From PFJX01 sp964646585 (GTDB taxonomy: Bacteria; Pseudomonadota; Gammaproteobacteria; Burkholderiales; Thiobacillaceae), in assembly GCA_964646585.1 (NCBI GenBank), contig CAZYEY010000065.1, positions 1-32,380 on the forward strand: a stretch of 32,380 nt of DNA, read 5' to 3'. A model generated the notes under the pieces. That model saw nothing but the letters and a program-made list of their open reading frames with translations, was not told the origin of the DNA and did no database searches. Below are positions 25,267-32,380 of the stretch, in pieces (position 1 is the stretch's first letter; the number at the start of each line of letters is the position of its first letter). The position numbers were made by a program, and so were the translations under genes.

Positions 25267-26373
25267 ATGCTTGTACTGAAATCCTCCAAGGACGCCCTGC
25301 TCAAGCCTCTTCAGGCCGTGGCAGGCGTGGTCGAACGCAAGCACACCCTGCCCATCCTTTCCAACGTGTTGGTGGAAGTGGTGGGTGGGCGCGCCGCTTT
25401 CATCGCCACCGACCTGGAACTCCAGATCAGCACCTGGGCGGACGAGCAGGGTACTGCCGATGCCGCCCTGACCGTCTCGGCGCGGAAGCTTCTGGACATT
25501 TGCCGCTCCCTGCCCGATCTGGAGCCCATCGTTTTCGATCTGGTCGGAGAGCAACTCAAGGTGCAGTCCGGCCGCAGCCGTTTCAGCCTGCAGACCCTAC
25601 CGGCCAGGGATTTCCCCAAGTTGCAGATTCCCGATGGCCAGGGCTTAGCCTTCAGCCTTCCCCAGGGCAAGGTCAGGCAACTGTTGTCCCGGGTGCAATA
25701 CGCCATGGCGGTGCAGGACATCCGCTACTACCTCAACGGCATGCTGTTCTCCGTGCAGGGCAAGCGCCTTACCGTGGCGGCTACCGATGGCCATCGCCTG
25801 GCGGTGGATGGGTTGGATCTTGAAGCGGAGGTCAGCCAGGGCGTGGATGTGATCCTGCCGCGCAAGACCGTGTTGGAACTTGGCAAGCTCCTCGGTGAGG
25901 GCGACGATCCTGTGCACATCCAGCTCAACCAGAGCCAGGTGGTATTTCGCAGACCGGAATTCGAACTGCGCACCAAGGTGGTGGACGGCAAGTTTCCCGA
26001 CTGGCAGCGGGTCATTCCCGTGGGCCATGACAAAAATTTCGTCATACAGCGTCAGCGTTTGTCCCAGTCCCTGACCCGTGCGGCCATTCTGACCAATGAC
26101 AAGTACCGGGGGGTGCGCATAGCGCTCACCGCTGGAAGCCTGCGCATCGCCTGCAGCAATAACGAGCAGGAGGAGGCTCAGGAAGAACTGGACATCGATT
26201 ACACCGGCGAGCCCTTGGATGTGGGTTTCAATGTCCAGTACCTCCAGGATGTGCTCAGCAACCTGACGGCAGAGGCCGTTCAGTGCAGCTTTGGGGACCC
26301 CACCAGTTCCCTCCTGATCACCGTGCCCGGAGAGGAAAACTTCCGCTACGTGGTCATGCCCATGCGTATCTGA
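25267..26373 (+). CDS. dnaN: DNA polymerase III beta subunit (sliding clamp)
   Basis: The beta clamp is a ring-shaped dimer that holds DNA polymerase III on DNA and binds many repair and regulatory proteins. The 368 residues (E. coli 366) show the three-fold repeat layout. Recognisable segments are the start MLVLKSSKDALLKPLQAVAG, the inter-domain AATDGHRLAVDG, and the C-terminal YVVMPMRI that forms the partner-binding pocket. AGGAAGAG precedes the ATG. It lies between oriC and gyrB, as usual. Confidence 0.98.
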   Translation: MLVLKSSKDALLKPLQAVAGVVERKHTLPILSNVLVEVVGGRAAFIATDLELQISTWADEQGTADAALTVSARKLLDICRSLPDLEPIVFDLVGEQLKVQSGRSRFSLQTLPARDFPKLQIPDGQGLAFSLPQGKVRQLLSRVQYAMAVQDIRYYLNGMLFSVQGKRLTVAATDGHRLAVDGLDLEAEVSQGVDVILPRKTVLELGKLLGEGDDPVHIQLNQSQVVFRRPEFELRTKVVDGKFPDWQRVIPVGHDKNFVIQRQRLSQSLTRAAILTNDKYRGVRIALTAGSLRIACSNNEQEEAQEELDIDYTGEPLDVGFNVQYLQDVLSNLTAEAVQCSFGDPTSSLLITVPGEENFRYVVMPMRI

Positions 26374-26440
26374 GCAAGCAGGGCGCCCGGGGGAGGTTCC
26401 AGCCGGAGCCTCGCCCCATTCATTCATTACCCAGAAAGAA

Positions 26441-26456
26441 GGTTTCACGTGGAACA
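26441..26456. promoter_or_regulatory. parS: parS site overlapping the gyrB start codon
   Basis: On the minus strand this reads TGTTCCACGTGAAACC, one mismatch (last base) from the consensus TGTTNCACGTGAAACA. The GTG start codon of gyrB (26449-26451) lies in its centre. Confidence 0.85.
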
Positions 26457-28926
26457 ACAGAACGGTGCCGGCAATGGTGGCTACGACGAGGACAGCATCC
26501 AGCAACTGGAAGGCCTAGAAGCGGTGCGCAAGCGGCCGGGCATGTACATCGGCGACACCTCGGACGGCTCAGGCCTGCACCACATGGTGTTCGAGGTGCT
26601 GGACAATGCCATCGACGAGGCCCTGGCCGGTTACTGCGACGACATTAAGGTGGTCATCCACCCGGACAACTCCATCTCCATCTCGGACAATGGCCGGGGT
26701 ATTCCCACCGGCATCAAGTTCGACGACAAGCATGAGCCCAAGCGATCTGCCGCCGAGATCGTCATGGTGGTGTTGCACGCCGGCGGCAAGTTCAACCAGA
26801 ACAGCTACAAGGTCTCCGGCGGCCTCCATGGAGTCGGCGTGTCCTGCGTCAACGCACTGTCCAAGTGGTTGCGCCTGACCATCCACCGGGATGGCAAGAA
26901 GCATTTCATGGAATTCCATCGGGGCGTGCCCGTGGACCGCGTCATCGAGACCCAGAACGGTGTCCAGGTCTCCCCTCTCAAGGTGCTGGGGGATACGACC
27001 CGGCGGGGAACCGAGGTCCATTTCTCCGCCGACGAGGAAATCTTCGGCACCATCGATTTCCACTACGACGTGCTGTCCAAGCGCATCCGGGAACTCTCCT
27101 TCCTCAACAACGGCGTCAAGATCGAGCTCATCGACGAGCGCGACGGCCGCCATGAGAACTTCGCTTTCTCCGGCGGGGTGAAGGGCTTCGTCGAGTACAT
27201 CAACCGCAACAAGAGCGTGCTTCACCCCAACGTGTTCTATGCCTCCGGCGAGTCCAGGGTGGGGGAAAACGGCGTGGTCATCACCACTGAGGTGGCCATG
27301 CAGTGGAACAACGGTTACCAGGAACAGGTGCTGTGCTTCACCAACAACATCCCCCAGTCCGACGGCGGCACCCACCTCACCGGCCTGCGCGCCGCCATGA
27401 CCCGGGTGATCAACAAGTACATTGAGGAAAACGAGATCGCCAAGAAAGCCAAGGTGGAGATCACCGGCGACGACATGCGCGAAGGCCTGGCCTGCGTGCT
27501 GTCGGTGAAGATGCCGGATCCCAAGTTCGGTTCCCAGACCAAGATGAAGCTGGTCTCCTCCGAAGCCCGCCCGGCGGTGGAAGAGACCGTCTCCGCCAAG
27601 CTGGCGGAGTTCCTCCTGGAGCGGCCCGCCGATGCCAAGATTATCTGCGGCAAGATCGTCGAGGCTGCCCGGGCCCGGGAAGCCGCCCGCAAGGCCCGGG
27701 AGATGACCCGGCGCAAGGGCGTGCTGGATTCCGCCGGCCTGCCCGGCAAGCTGGCCGACTGCCAGGAGAAGGATCCCGCCCTGTGCGAGCTCTACCTGGT
27801 GGAGGGCGACTCCGCCGGCGGCTCCGCCAAGCAGGGCCGGGACCGCAAGTTTCAGGCCATCCTGCCCCTCAAGGGCAAGATCCTCAACGTGGAGAAGGCC
27901 CGCTTCGACAAGATGCTGTCCTCCCAGGAGGTGGTCACTCTGATCACCGCCATGGGCACCGGCATCGGCAAGGACGACTACAACCCGGCCAAGCTCCGCT
28001 ACCACCGCATCATCATCATGACCGACGCGGACGTGGACGGCTCCCACATCCGCACCCTGCTGCTCACCTTCTTCTACCGGCAGATGCCCGAGCTGGTGGA
28101 GCGTGGCCACATCTACATCGCCCAGCCACCCCTCTACAAGGTCAAGCAGGGCAAGCGGGAGACCTATATCAAGGACGACTATGAGCTCAAGCAATACCTG
28201 CTGCGGGAGGCCCTCAACGGCGCCGAGCTGATCCCCGCCGCCGGCGCGGAAGCCTTGCCCAAGGACAGTTTCGAGCGCATCGCCCGGGAATTCCTGCTGG
28301 CTGAAGCCATGATCGAGCGCCTGGCCCGGCGCATGGACGCGGACGTGCTCTACAGCCTGCTCAAGATTCCTGCCATCAGCCTGGACACGGAAGAAGCCGC
28401 CACCCGGGCCGCGGAACTGCTGACCGGCGAGCTCAGCCGCCTGGGGTCGGTGAAGATCACCCCCATGCAGCATGAAGCTGATACTTCCTGGCGTCTGGAG
28501 ATCACCAGGATCCGCCACGGCATCGGCCACACCAGCTACCTGGATGCCAGTTTCATCGAGGGGGGCGACTACGATCAGCTTCGCCGTACCACGGAAATCC
28601 TCACCGGCCTCATTCAGCCGGGCGCGGAAATCCGCCGGGGCGAGGCCAGGACGCCGGCCTACGACTTCAAGCAGGCCCTGGACTGGCTCCTCGACGAGGT
28701 GCGCAGGAATCTGAGCATCCAGCGTTACAAAGGGCTGGGCGAGATGAATCCGGAGCAGCTCTGGGAAACCACCATGGACCCGGCGGTGCGCCGCCTCTTG
28801 CGCGTGCAGATCGAGGACGCCATCGCCGCCGACGGCATTTTCACCACCCTCATGGGCGAGGAGGTGGAGCCCCGCCGCAACTTCATCGAAACCAACGCTC
28901 TGGGCGTGCGCAACTTGGACGTCTGA
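26449..28926 (+). CDS. gyrB: DNA gyrase subunit B
   Basis: GyrB is the ATPase subunit of gyrase, which adds negative supercoils ahead of replication forks. The GHKL ATPase domain has Glu49 and Asn53 (EVLDNAIDEA), DNGRGIP (80-86) and the lid GGLHGVGVSCVNALS. The TOPRIM domain has EGDSAGG from Glu452 and TDADVDGSH with Asp526, Asp528 and Asp530. A gyrase-type C-terminal tail ends the 825 residues (E. coli 804). The start is GTG with AAGAAGG about 7 bases upstream; no in-frame ATG gives a better N-terminus. The start codon lies in the middle of a parS sequence. Confidence 0.97.
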   Translation: MEQQNGAGNGGYDEDSIQQLEGLEAVRKRPGMYIGDTSDGSGLHHMVFEVLDNAIDEALAGYCDDIKVVIHPDNSISISDNGRGIPTGIKFDDKHEPKRSAAEIVMVVLHAGGKFNQNSYKVSGGLHGVGVSCVNALSKWLRLTIHRDGKKHFMEFHRGVPVDRVIETQNGVQVSPLKVLGDTTRRGTEVHFSADEEIFGTIDFHYDVLSKRIRELSFLNNGVKIELIDERDGRHENFAFSGGVKGFVEYINRNKSVLHPNVFYASGESRVGENGVVITTEVAMQWNNGYQEQVLCFTNNIPQSDGGTHLTGLRAAMTRVINKYIEENEIAKKAKVEITGDDMREGLACVLSVKMPDPKFGSQTKMKLVSSEARPAVEETVSAKLAEFLLERPADAKIICGKIVEAARAREAARKAREMTRRKGVLDSAGLPGKLADCQEKDPALCELYLVEGDSAGGSAKQGRDRKFQAILPLKGKILNVEKARFDKMLSSQEVVTLITAMGTGIGKDDYNPAKLRYHRIIIMTDADVDGSHIRTLLLTFFYRQMPELVERGHIYIAQPPLYKVKQGKRETYIKDDYELKQYLLREALNGAELIPAAGAEALPKDSFERIAREFLLAEAMIERLARRMDADVLYSLLKIPAISLDTEEAATRAAELLTGELSRLGSVKITPMQHEADTSWRLEITRIRHGIGHTSYLDASFIEGGDYDQLRRTTEILTGLIQPGAEIRRGEARTPAYDFKQALDWLLDEVRRNLSIQRYKGLGEMNPEQLWETTMDPAVRRLLRVQIEDAIAADGIFTTLMGEEVEPRRNFIETNALGVRNLDV

Positions 28927-28938
28927 ACGGAGAACACA

Positions 28939-29412
28939 ATGAGAAAGACCACTGGACTGATTGCGGCGCTGTGGCTGGTCTTTGCCGGCCAGGCCATGGC
29001 CGCTGCCGAGGATGGCCGCCAGGCCGCCGCCCTTCGCCTGCTCGATGCCATGGACATGCGCGTCAATCTGGCCCGCACCATTGAACAGGTCACTCTGGCC
29101 GAAGTGGACAAGAATCCCAAGCTCGAACCATTCAAAGGCGTCATGTTGGAGTTCATGCACAAGTACATGGGCTACGACAGCCTGAAGAACGATCTGGCGA
29201 GGATTTACGCCGATGCCTTCACCCTGGCGGAACTGGATGAACTGTCCCGTTTCTACCAGACTCCGGTGGGTCGCAAGACCCTGCAGATGCTGCCGGAACT
29301 GACTGTCCAGGGTGGACGCATGGGTGAGCGCAAGGTGCAGGAACACCTGGGCGAACTCGAGGCCATGATCAGCAAGGAAGCCCAGCGTCTTCAGGTCCAG
29401 CAGAAGAAATAG
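28939..29412 (+). CDS. Secreted DUF2059-domain protein
   Basis: The function of this family is unknown. The 157-residue product has a signal peptide (MRKTTGLIAALWLVFAGQAMA, probable cut after Ala21), so it should be periplasmic. The mature part is helical and polar, and FTLAELDELSRFYQTPVGRK (about residues 94-113) is the DUF2059 signature. It ends in a Gln/Lys-rich tail. It starts 12 bases after gyrB with GGAGAA as ribosome-binding site, so the two are probably co-transcribed. I see no terminator after it. Confidence 0.85.
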   Translation: MRKTTGLIAALWLVFAGQAMAAAEDGRQAAALRLLDAMDMRVNLARTIEQVTLAEVDKNPKLEPFKGVMLEFMHKYMGYDSLKNDLARIYADAFTLAELDELSRFYQTPVGRKTLQMLPELTVQGGRMGERKVQEHLGELEAMISKEAQRLQVQQKK

Positions 29413-29427
29413 CGCTGCATCACCCCC

Positions 29428-29664
29428 ATGCCCCGGCTCGTCCTCATCACCGAAGTCAGCCGTGGCCACGACCGGGGGGCTCATCGCGCGGGGCCATTGC
29501 CGAACTCAACCGGATTCACGCGCCCCACCATCGCCTCGCAGCGGTATACGTGGCCGAGGAGGCCGCCGTTTGGGCCTGGCGACTCGTGAAGATGCCGCAA
29601 AACGTCCGCGGACACCCGCGTAGGCCCGAAGGGCCGCCTAATGGACAATCTGGGCTCAGTTGAA
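29428..29664 (+). pseudogene. Possible gene remnant, frameshifted at a G6 run
   Basis: An ATG at 29428 opens MPRLVLITEVSRGHDR, which looks like coding sequence, but the frame degrades after the run of six G (29474-29479). Adding one G joins it to a frame reading AIAELNRIHAPHHRLAAVYV and then AEEAAVWAWRLV, also coding-like, which ends at 29664 inside the hairpin element. I do not recognise the family. It may be a decayed or truncated gene or a sequencing error; coding status is uncertain. Confidence 0.3.
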
Positions 29665-29755
29665 CGCGCCGCGAAGGCGGGCGCCTAGCGGGCTCACCGG
29701 ATGGGTGAGTTCCAACGGAGGCAAAATCGCGTGCATCGTCAAGCCGATACGAGTC
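29581..29755. repeat. Hairpin-rich non-coding element bounded by 7-bp inverted repeats
   Basis: The segment begins GACTCGT (29581-29587) and ends ACGAGTC (29749-29755). Inside are several tight hairpins: CGCGG/CCGCG (29607-29620), GGCCC-GAA-GGGCC (29623-29635), CGCC-GCGAA-GGCG (29667-29679) and CTCACC/GGTGAG (29693-29709). No protein is credible in it. It could be a small mobile element, a degenerate insertion-sequence end or a structured RNA; I cannot tell which. The wider gap 29413-29834 otherwise holds only the possible remnant at 29428 and the leader of the next gene. Confidence 0.4.
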
Positions 29756-29834
29756 CAAAGGAGCGGTCAACTGAGGTTTTTAGGATGAAGAATTGCTGCG
29801 GGCGCCGGCACGCATTTTCACCTCGAACGAAACC

Positions 29835-31454
29835 ATGCTGAGACTCACCGAACTCAAACTCCCCCTGGACCACCCGGACGATGCCTTGCGCGCCGCCATC
29901 CTGAAGCGCCTGGGCATTCCCGACCACGAACTCATCCGCATCGACATCCACCGACGCGGCTACGACGCCCGCAAGCGTGGCCATATCGCCCTGGTGTACA
30001 CGGTGGACGTCGAACTCAGCCGGGAAGACATGGTGCGCAAGCGTCTGGCTGGGGACAAGCACCTCTCGATCACGCCGGACATGGCCTACAAGTTCGTCGC
30101 CCGGGCCCCGGCGGGCCTCAGCTCTCGGCCGGTGGTGATCGGCGCCGGCCCCTGCGGCCTTCTGGCCACCCTGGTGCTGGCCCAGATGGGCTTCAGGCCC
30201 CTCATGCTGGAACGGGGCAAGGCGGTGCGGGAGCGCACCCGGGACACCTGGGGCCTGTGGCGCCAGGGCAGGCTCAATCCGGAATCCAACGTCCAGTTCG
30301 GCGAAGGCGGCGCGGGCACCTTCTCCGACGGCAAGCTCTACAGCCAGATCAAGGACCCCCACCACCACGGCCGCAAGGTGCTGGAGGAGTTCGTCAAGGC
30401 CGGGGCGCCGGCGGAAATCCTCTACGTCAGCAAGCCCCACATCGGCACCTTCAAGCTGGTGTCCATGGTGGAGCACATGCGCGAAACCATCACCGGTCTG
30501 GGGGGCGAGATCCGCTTCCAGAGCAAGGTGACCGACCTGGACATCGCCGATGGCCGGATGCGGGGCGTGGTACTGGAAAATGGCGAGCGCATCGCCACCG
30601 GCCATGTCATCCTGGCCCTGGGCCACAGCGCCCGGGATACCTTCGAGATGCTGCACGGGCGGGGCGTGTTCATCGAGCCCAAGCCCTTCTCCCTGGGCCT
30701 GCGCATCGAGCATCCCCAGTCCCTCATCGACCGCTGCCGCTTTGGCGACCAGGCGGGCAATCCCATCCTGGGCGCCGCCGACTACAAGCTGGTGCACCAC
30801 GCCGGCAATGGCCGCTCCGCCTACAGCTTCTGCATGTGTCCCGGCGGCACCGTGGTGGCGGCCACCTCCGAGGAAGGCCGGGTGGTGACCAACGGCATGA
30901 GCCAGTATTCCCGCAACGAGCGCAACGCCAACGCCGCCATCGTGGTGGGCGTGACGCCGGCGGATTTTCCCGGCGACGTGCGGGCCAATCCCCTGGCCGG
31001 CGTGGATTTCCAGCGCCAGTGGGAGTCTGCCGCCTTCGAAGCCGGGGGCCGCAGCTATAAGGCGCCGGCCCAGAGGGTGGGGGATTTCCTCGCCGGCCGG
31101 CCCTCCACCGGACCGGGATCGGTCATCCCGTCCTACACCCCGGGCGTGCATTGGACTGATCTTGCCACCTGCCTGCCCGACTACGTCATCGCCACCCTCC
31201 GCGAAGCCATCCCCGCCTTCGACAGGCAGATCCGGGGCTTCGCCATGGAGGATGCCGTACTCACCGGGGTGGAGACGCGCACCTCCTCCCCCATCCGCAT
31301 CACCCGGGGCACCGACTACCAAAGCCTGAATACCCGGGGCCTGTACCCCGCTGGAGAAGGCGCGGGCTATGCCGGCGGCATCCTCTCGGCTGCGGTGGAT
31401 GGCATCCAGGTGGCGGAGGCGGTGGCCCTGAGCATGGTGGCGGGCTCGCCCTGA
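29835..31454 (+). CDS. NAD(P)/FAD-dependent oxidoreductase (COG2509-type)
   Basis: This is an uncharacterised FAD-dependent dehydrogenase of 539 residues, presumably cytosolic. An N-terminal alpha/beta domain of about 95 residues (MLRLTELKLPLDH) precedes the dinucleotide-binding loop VVIGAGPCGLLA (GxGxxG 103-108). NVQFGEGGAGTFSDGKL and GLYPAGEGAGYAGGILSAA at the C-terminus are hallmarks of this group. CMCPGG carries two cysteines that may be redox-active or bind metal; this is inference. ATG 29835 gives the family start; a TTG at 29793 would add 14 unrelated residues. Its stop overlaps the next flavoprotein start by one base. The substrate is unknown. Confidence 0.9.
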   Translation: MLRLTELKLPLDHPDDALRAAILKRLGIPDHELIRIDIHRRGYDARKRGHIALVYTVDVELSREDMVRKRLAGDKHLSITPDMAYKFVARAPAGLSSRPVVIGAGPCGLLATLVLAQMGFRPLMLERGKAVRERTRDTWGLWRQGRLNPESNVQFGEGGAGTFSDGKLYSQIKDPHHHGRKVLEEFVKAGAPAEILYVSKPHIGTFKLVSMVEHMRETITGLGGEIRFQSKVTDLDIADGRMRGVVLENGERIATGHVILALGHSARDTFEMLHGRGVFIEPKPFSLGLRIEHPQSLIDRCRFGDQAGNPILGAADYKLVHHAGNGRSAYSFCMCPGGTVVAATSEEGRVVTNGMSQYSRNERNANAAIVVGVTPADFPGDVRANPLAGVDFQRQWESAAFEAGGRSYKAPAQRVGDFLAGRPSTGPGSVIPSYTPGVHWTDLATCLPDYVIATLREAIPAFDRQIRGFAMEDAVLTGVETRTSSPIRITRGTDYQSLNTRGLYPAGEGAGYAGGILSAAVDGIQVAEAVALSMVAGSP

Positions 31455-32380
31455 TGGCCCAGCGTGTCGCGGTCATCGGTGGCGGTCCGGCCGGGCTCAT
31501 GGCGGCGGAGACCCTGATCACCGGGGGCGTGGAAGTGGACCTCTACGAGCGCATGGCCTCCCTGGGCCGCAAATTCTTGCTGGCGGGCCGGGGCGGCCTC
31601 AACCTGACCCACTCGGAGCCCAGGGAGGCCTTCCTCGCCCGTTACGGTGATCGGCGGCAGGTGCTCGAACCCTGGCTCACGGCCTTCGGCCCCGACGATC
31701 TGCGGGCCTGGGCCCGGGGCCTGGGGGTGGAGACCTTCATCGGCAGTTCCGGGCGGGTGTTTCCCCGGGAGATGAAGGCCGCTCCCCTGCTGCGGGCTTG
31801 GCTGCACCGGCTGGGCCGGACCGGCGTGCGCTTCTATCCGCGCCATCGCTGGCGGGGCTGGGAAGGCGATGGGCTGAGCTTCGAGACACCGCAGGGCCTG
31901 GTCGAGGTCCAGGCCGATGCGGTGGTCCTGGCCCTGGGGGGCGGCAGCTGGTCCAAGTTCGGCTCCGACGGCACCTGGGTGCCGATCCTGGCCGACCGGG
32001 ACATTCCCGTGGCGCCCCTGAAGCCCGCCAATTGCGGCTTCGACGTGGGCTGGAGCGATCATTTCCGCAGCCGCCATGCCGGCGAGCCGGTGAAGTCGGT
32101 GGCCCTGGAATGGGACGGGGAGCGGCGCCAGGGGGAGTTCGTCATCACCAGGACCGGTTTGGAGGGCAGCCTGATCTACGGCTTCTCCGCCCGCTTGCGC
32201 GATGCCATCGAACGAACCGGCGTGGCGAAAATCCACCTGGACCTCATGCCGGACTGGTCATTGTCGCGTCTGGAGAAGGAGATCGCCCACCCGCGCGGCG
32301 CCCGATCCCAGTCCAGCCACCTGCAAAGCCGGGTGGGATTGAAAGGCGTGAAAACCGCCCTGCTGCGGGAAATCCTGGAT
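31454..32380 (+). CDS. Flavoprotein of the HI0933/TIGR03862 family, cut by window end
   Basis: Only the first 309 residues are present; the frame is open to the window edge. The FAD-binding loop GGGPAG is at residues 9-14. The segment GRKFLLAGRGGLNLTHSE (38-55) is the form typical of the PP_4765 (TIGR03862) branch of HI0933-like flavoproteins. LALGGGSWSKFGSDG is the second conserved FAD-contact region. The ATG shares one base with the upstream stop (TGATG), so the two flavoproteins are translationally coupled and may act in one process. Members of this family have no settled substrate. Confidence 0.9.
   Translation, partial: MAQRVAVIGGGPAGLMAAETLITGGVEVDLYERMASLGRKFLLAGRGGLNLTHSEPREAFLARYGDRRQVLEPWLTAFGPDDLRAWARGLGVETFIGSSGRVFPREMKAAPLLRAWLHRLGRTGVRFYPRHRWRGWEGDGLSFETPQGLVEVQADAVVLALGGGSWSKFGSDGTWVPILADRDIPVAPLKPANCGFDVGWSDHFRSRHAGEPVKSVALEWDGERRQGEFVITRTGLEGSLIYGFSARLRDAIERTGVAKIHLDLMPDWSLSRLEKEIAHPRGARSQSSHLQSRVGLKGVKTALLREILD

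Noticed and set aside
26569..29484. A 971-codon minus-strand frame opposite gyrB
   Set aside because: Antisense shadow produced by strong third-position GC bias; low complexity (Gly, His, Leu, Asp) and no recognisable domains.
29516..29770. An 84-codon minus-strand frame in the gap before the flavoproteins
   Set aside because: Covers the hairpin element, has Arg/Pro/Ser-rich composition, no ribosome-binding site and no family likeness, so I treat it as chance.
29585..29790. Integron attC site, group II intron domain or known riboswitch in the hairpin island
   Set aside because: The attC core sites, the domain V sequence and the conserved cores of common riboswitches are not present; only simple hairpins can be shown.

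Overview
This is a GC-rich chromosomal segment around a bacterial replication origin. Gene order and protein character point to a betaproteobacterium, most like Rhodocyclales or Nitrosomonadales relatives. The order mnmG-rsmG-parA-parB-atpIBEFHAGDC-glmU-glmS on one side, and rpmH-rnpA-yidC-mnmE / dnaA-dnaN-gyrB around the origin, is the classical arrangement for that group. The genus is inferred, not proven. The window is probably the end of an assembled contig, because its first ~65 bases are degraded Illumina Nextera i7 adapter, not genome.

Layout from left to right: adapter (1-65); glmS, cut at its 3' end, and glmU (aminosugar precursors for the cell wall); a strong hairpin terminator; the nine-gene F1Fo ATP synthase operon (atpI to atpC); parB and parA; rsmG and mnmG (rRNA and tRNA modification); ppc (anaplerotic CO2 fixation); an exporter-type ABC transporter. 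All of these are on the minus strand. A small plus-strand gene of unknown function follows, preceded by a good sigma-54-type promoter and a likely IHF site. Then come mnmE, yidC, rnpA and rpmH (minus), reading away from a shared divergent region with dnaA. dnaA, the putative oriC (about 25069-25266, with two perfect DnaA boxes), dnaN and gyrB follow on the plus strand. After them lie a DUF2059 secreted protein, a roughly 420-base stretch with a gene remnant and a hairpin-rich element, and two consecutive FAD-dependent oxidoreductases, the second cut by the window end.

Almost every gene is transcribed away from the origin, so transcription and replication run in the same direction; the small gene at 19383 is the only head-on gene. 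The ParABS segregation system is complete: ParA, ParB and four parS or parS-like sites (5752, 14484, 17390, 26441) lie within about 20 kb of oriC. One of these overlaps the gyrB start codon and another overlaps the likely mnmG promoter.

I did not find an evident new multi-gene system. The less ordinary items are the sigma-54/IHF promoter on an unknown gene, a 21-residue in-frame insertion in MnmG, a parS at the gyrB start, a 22-bp palindrome at the glmUS promoter, a terminator-like hairpin in the start of rnpA, the absence of yidD from its usual place, and the hairpin island at 29581-29755.
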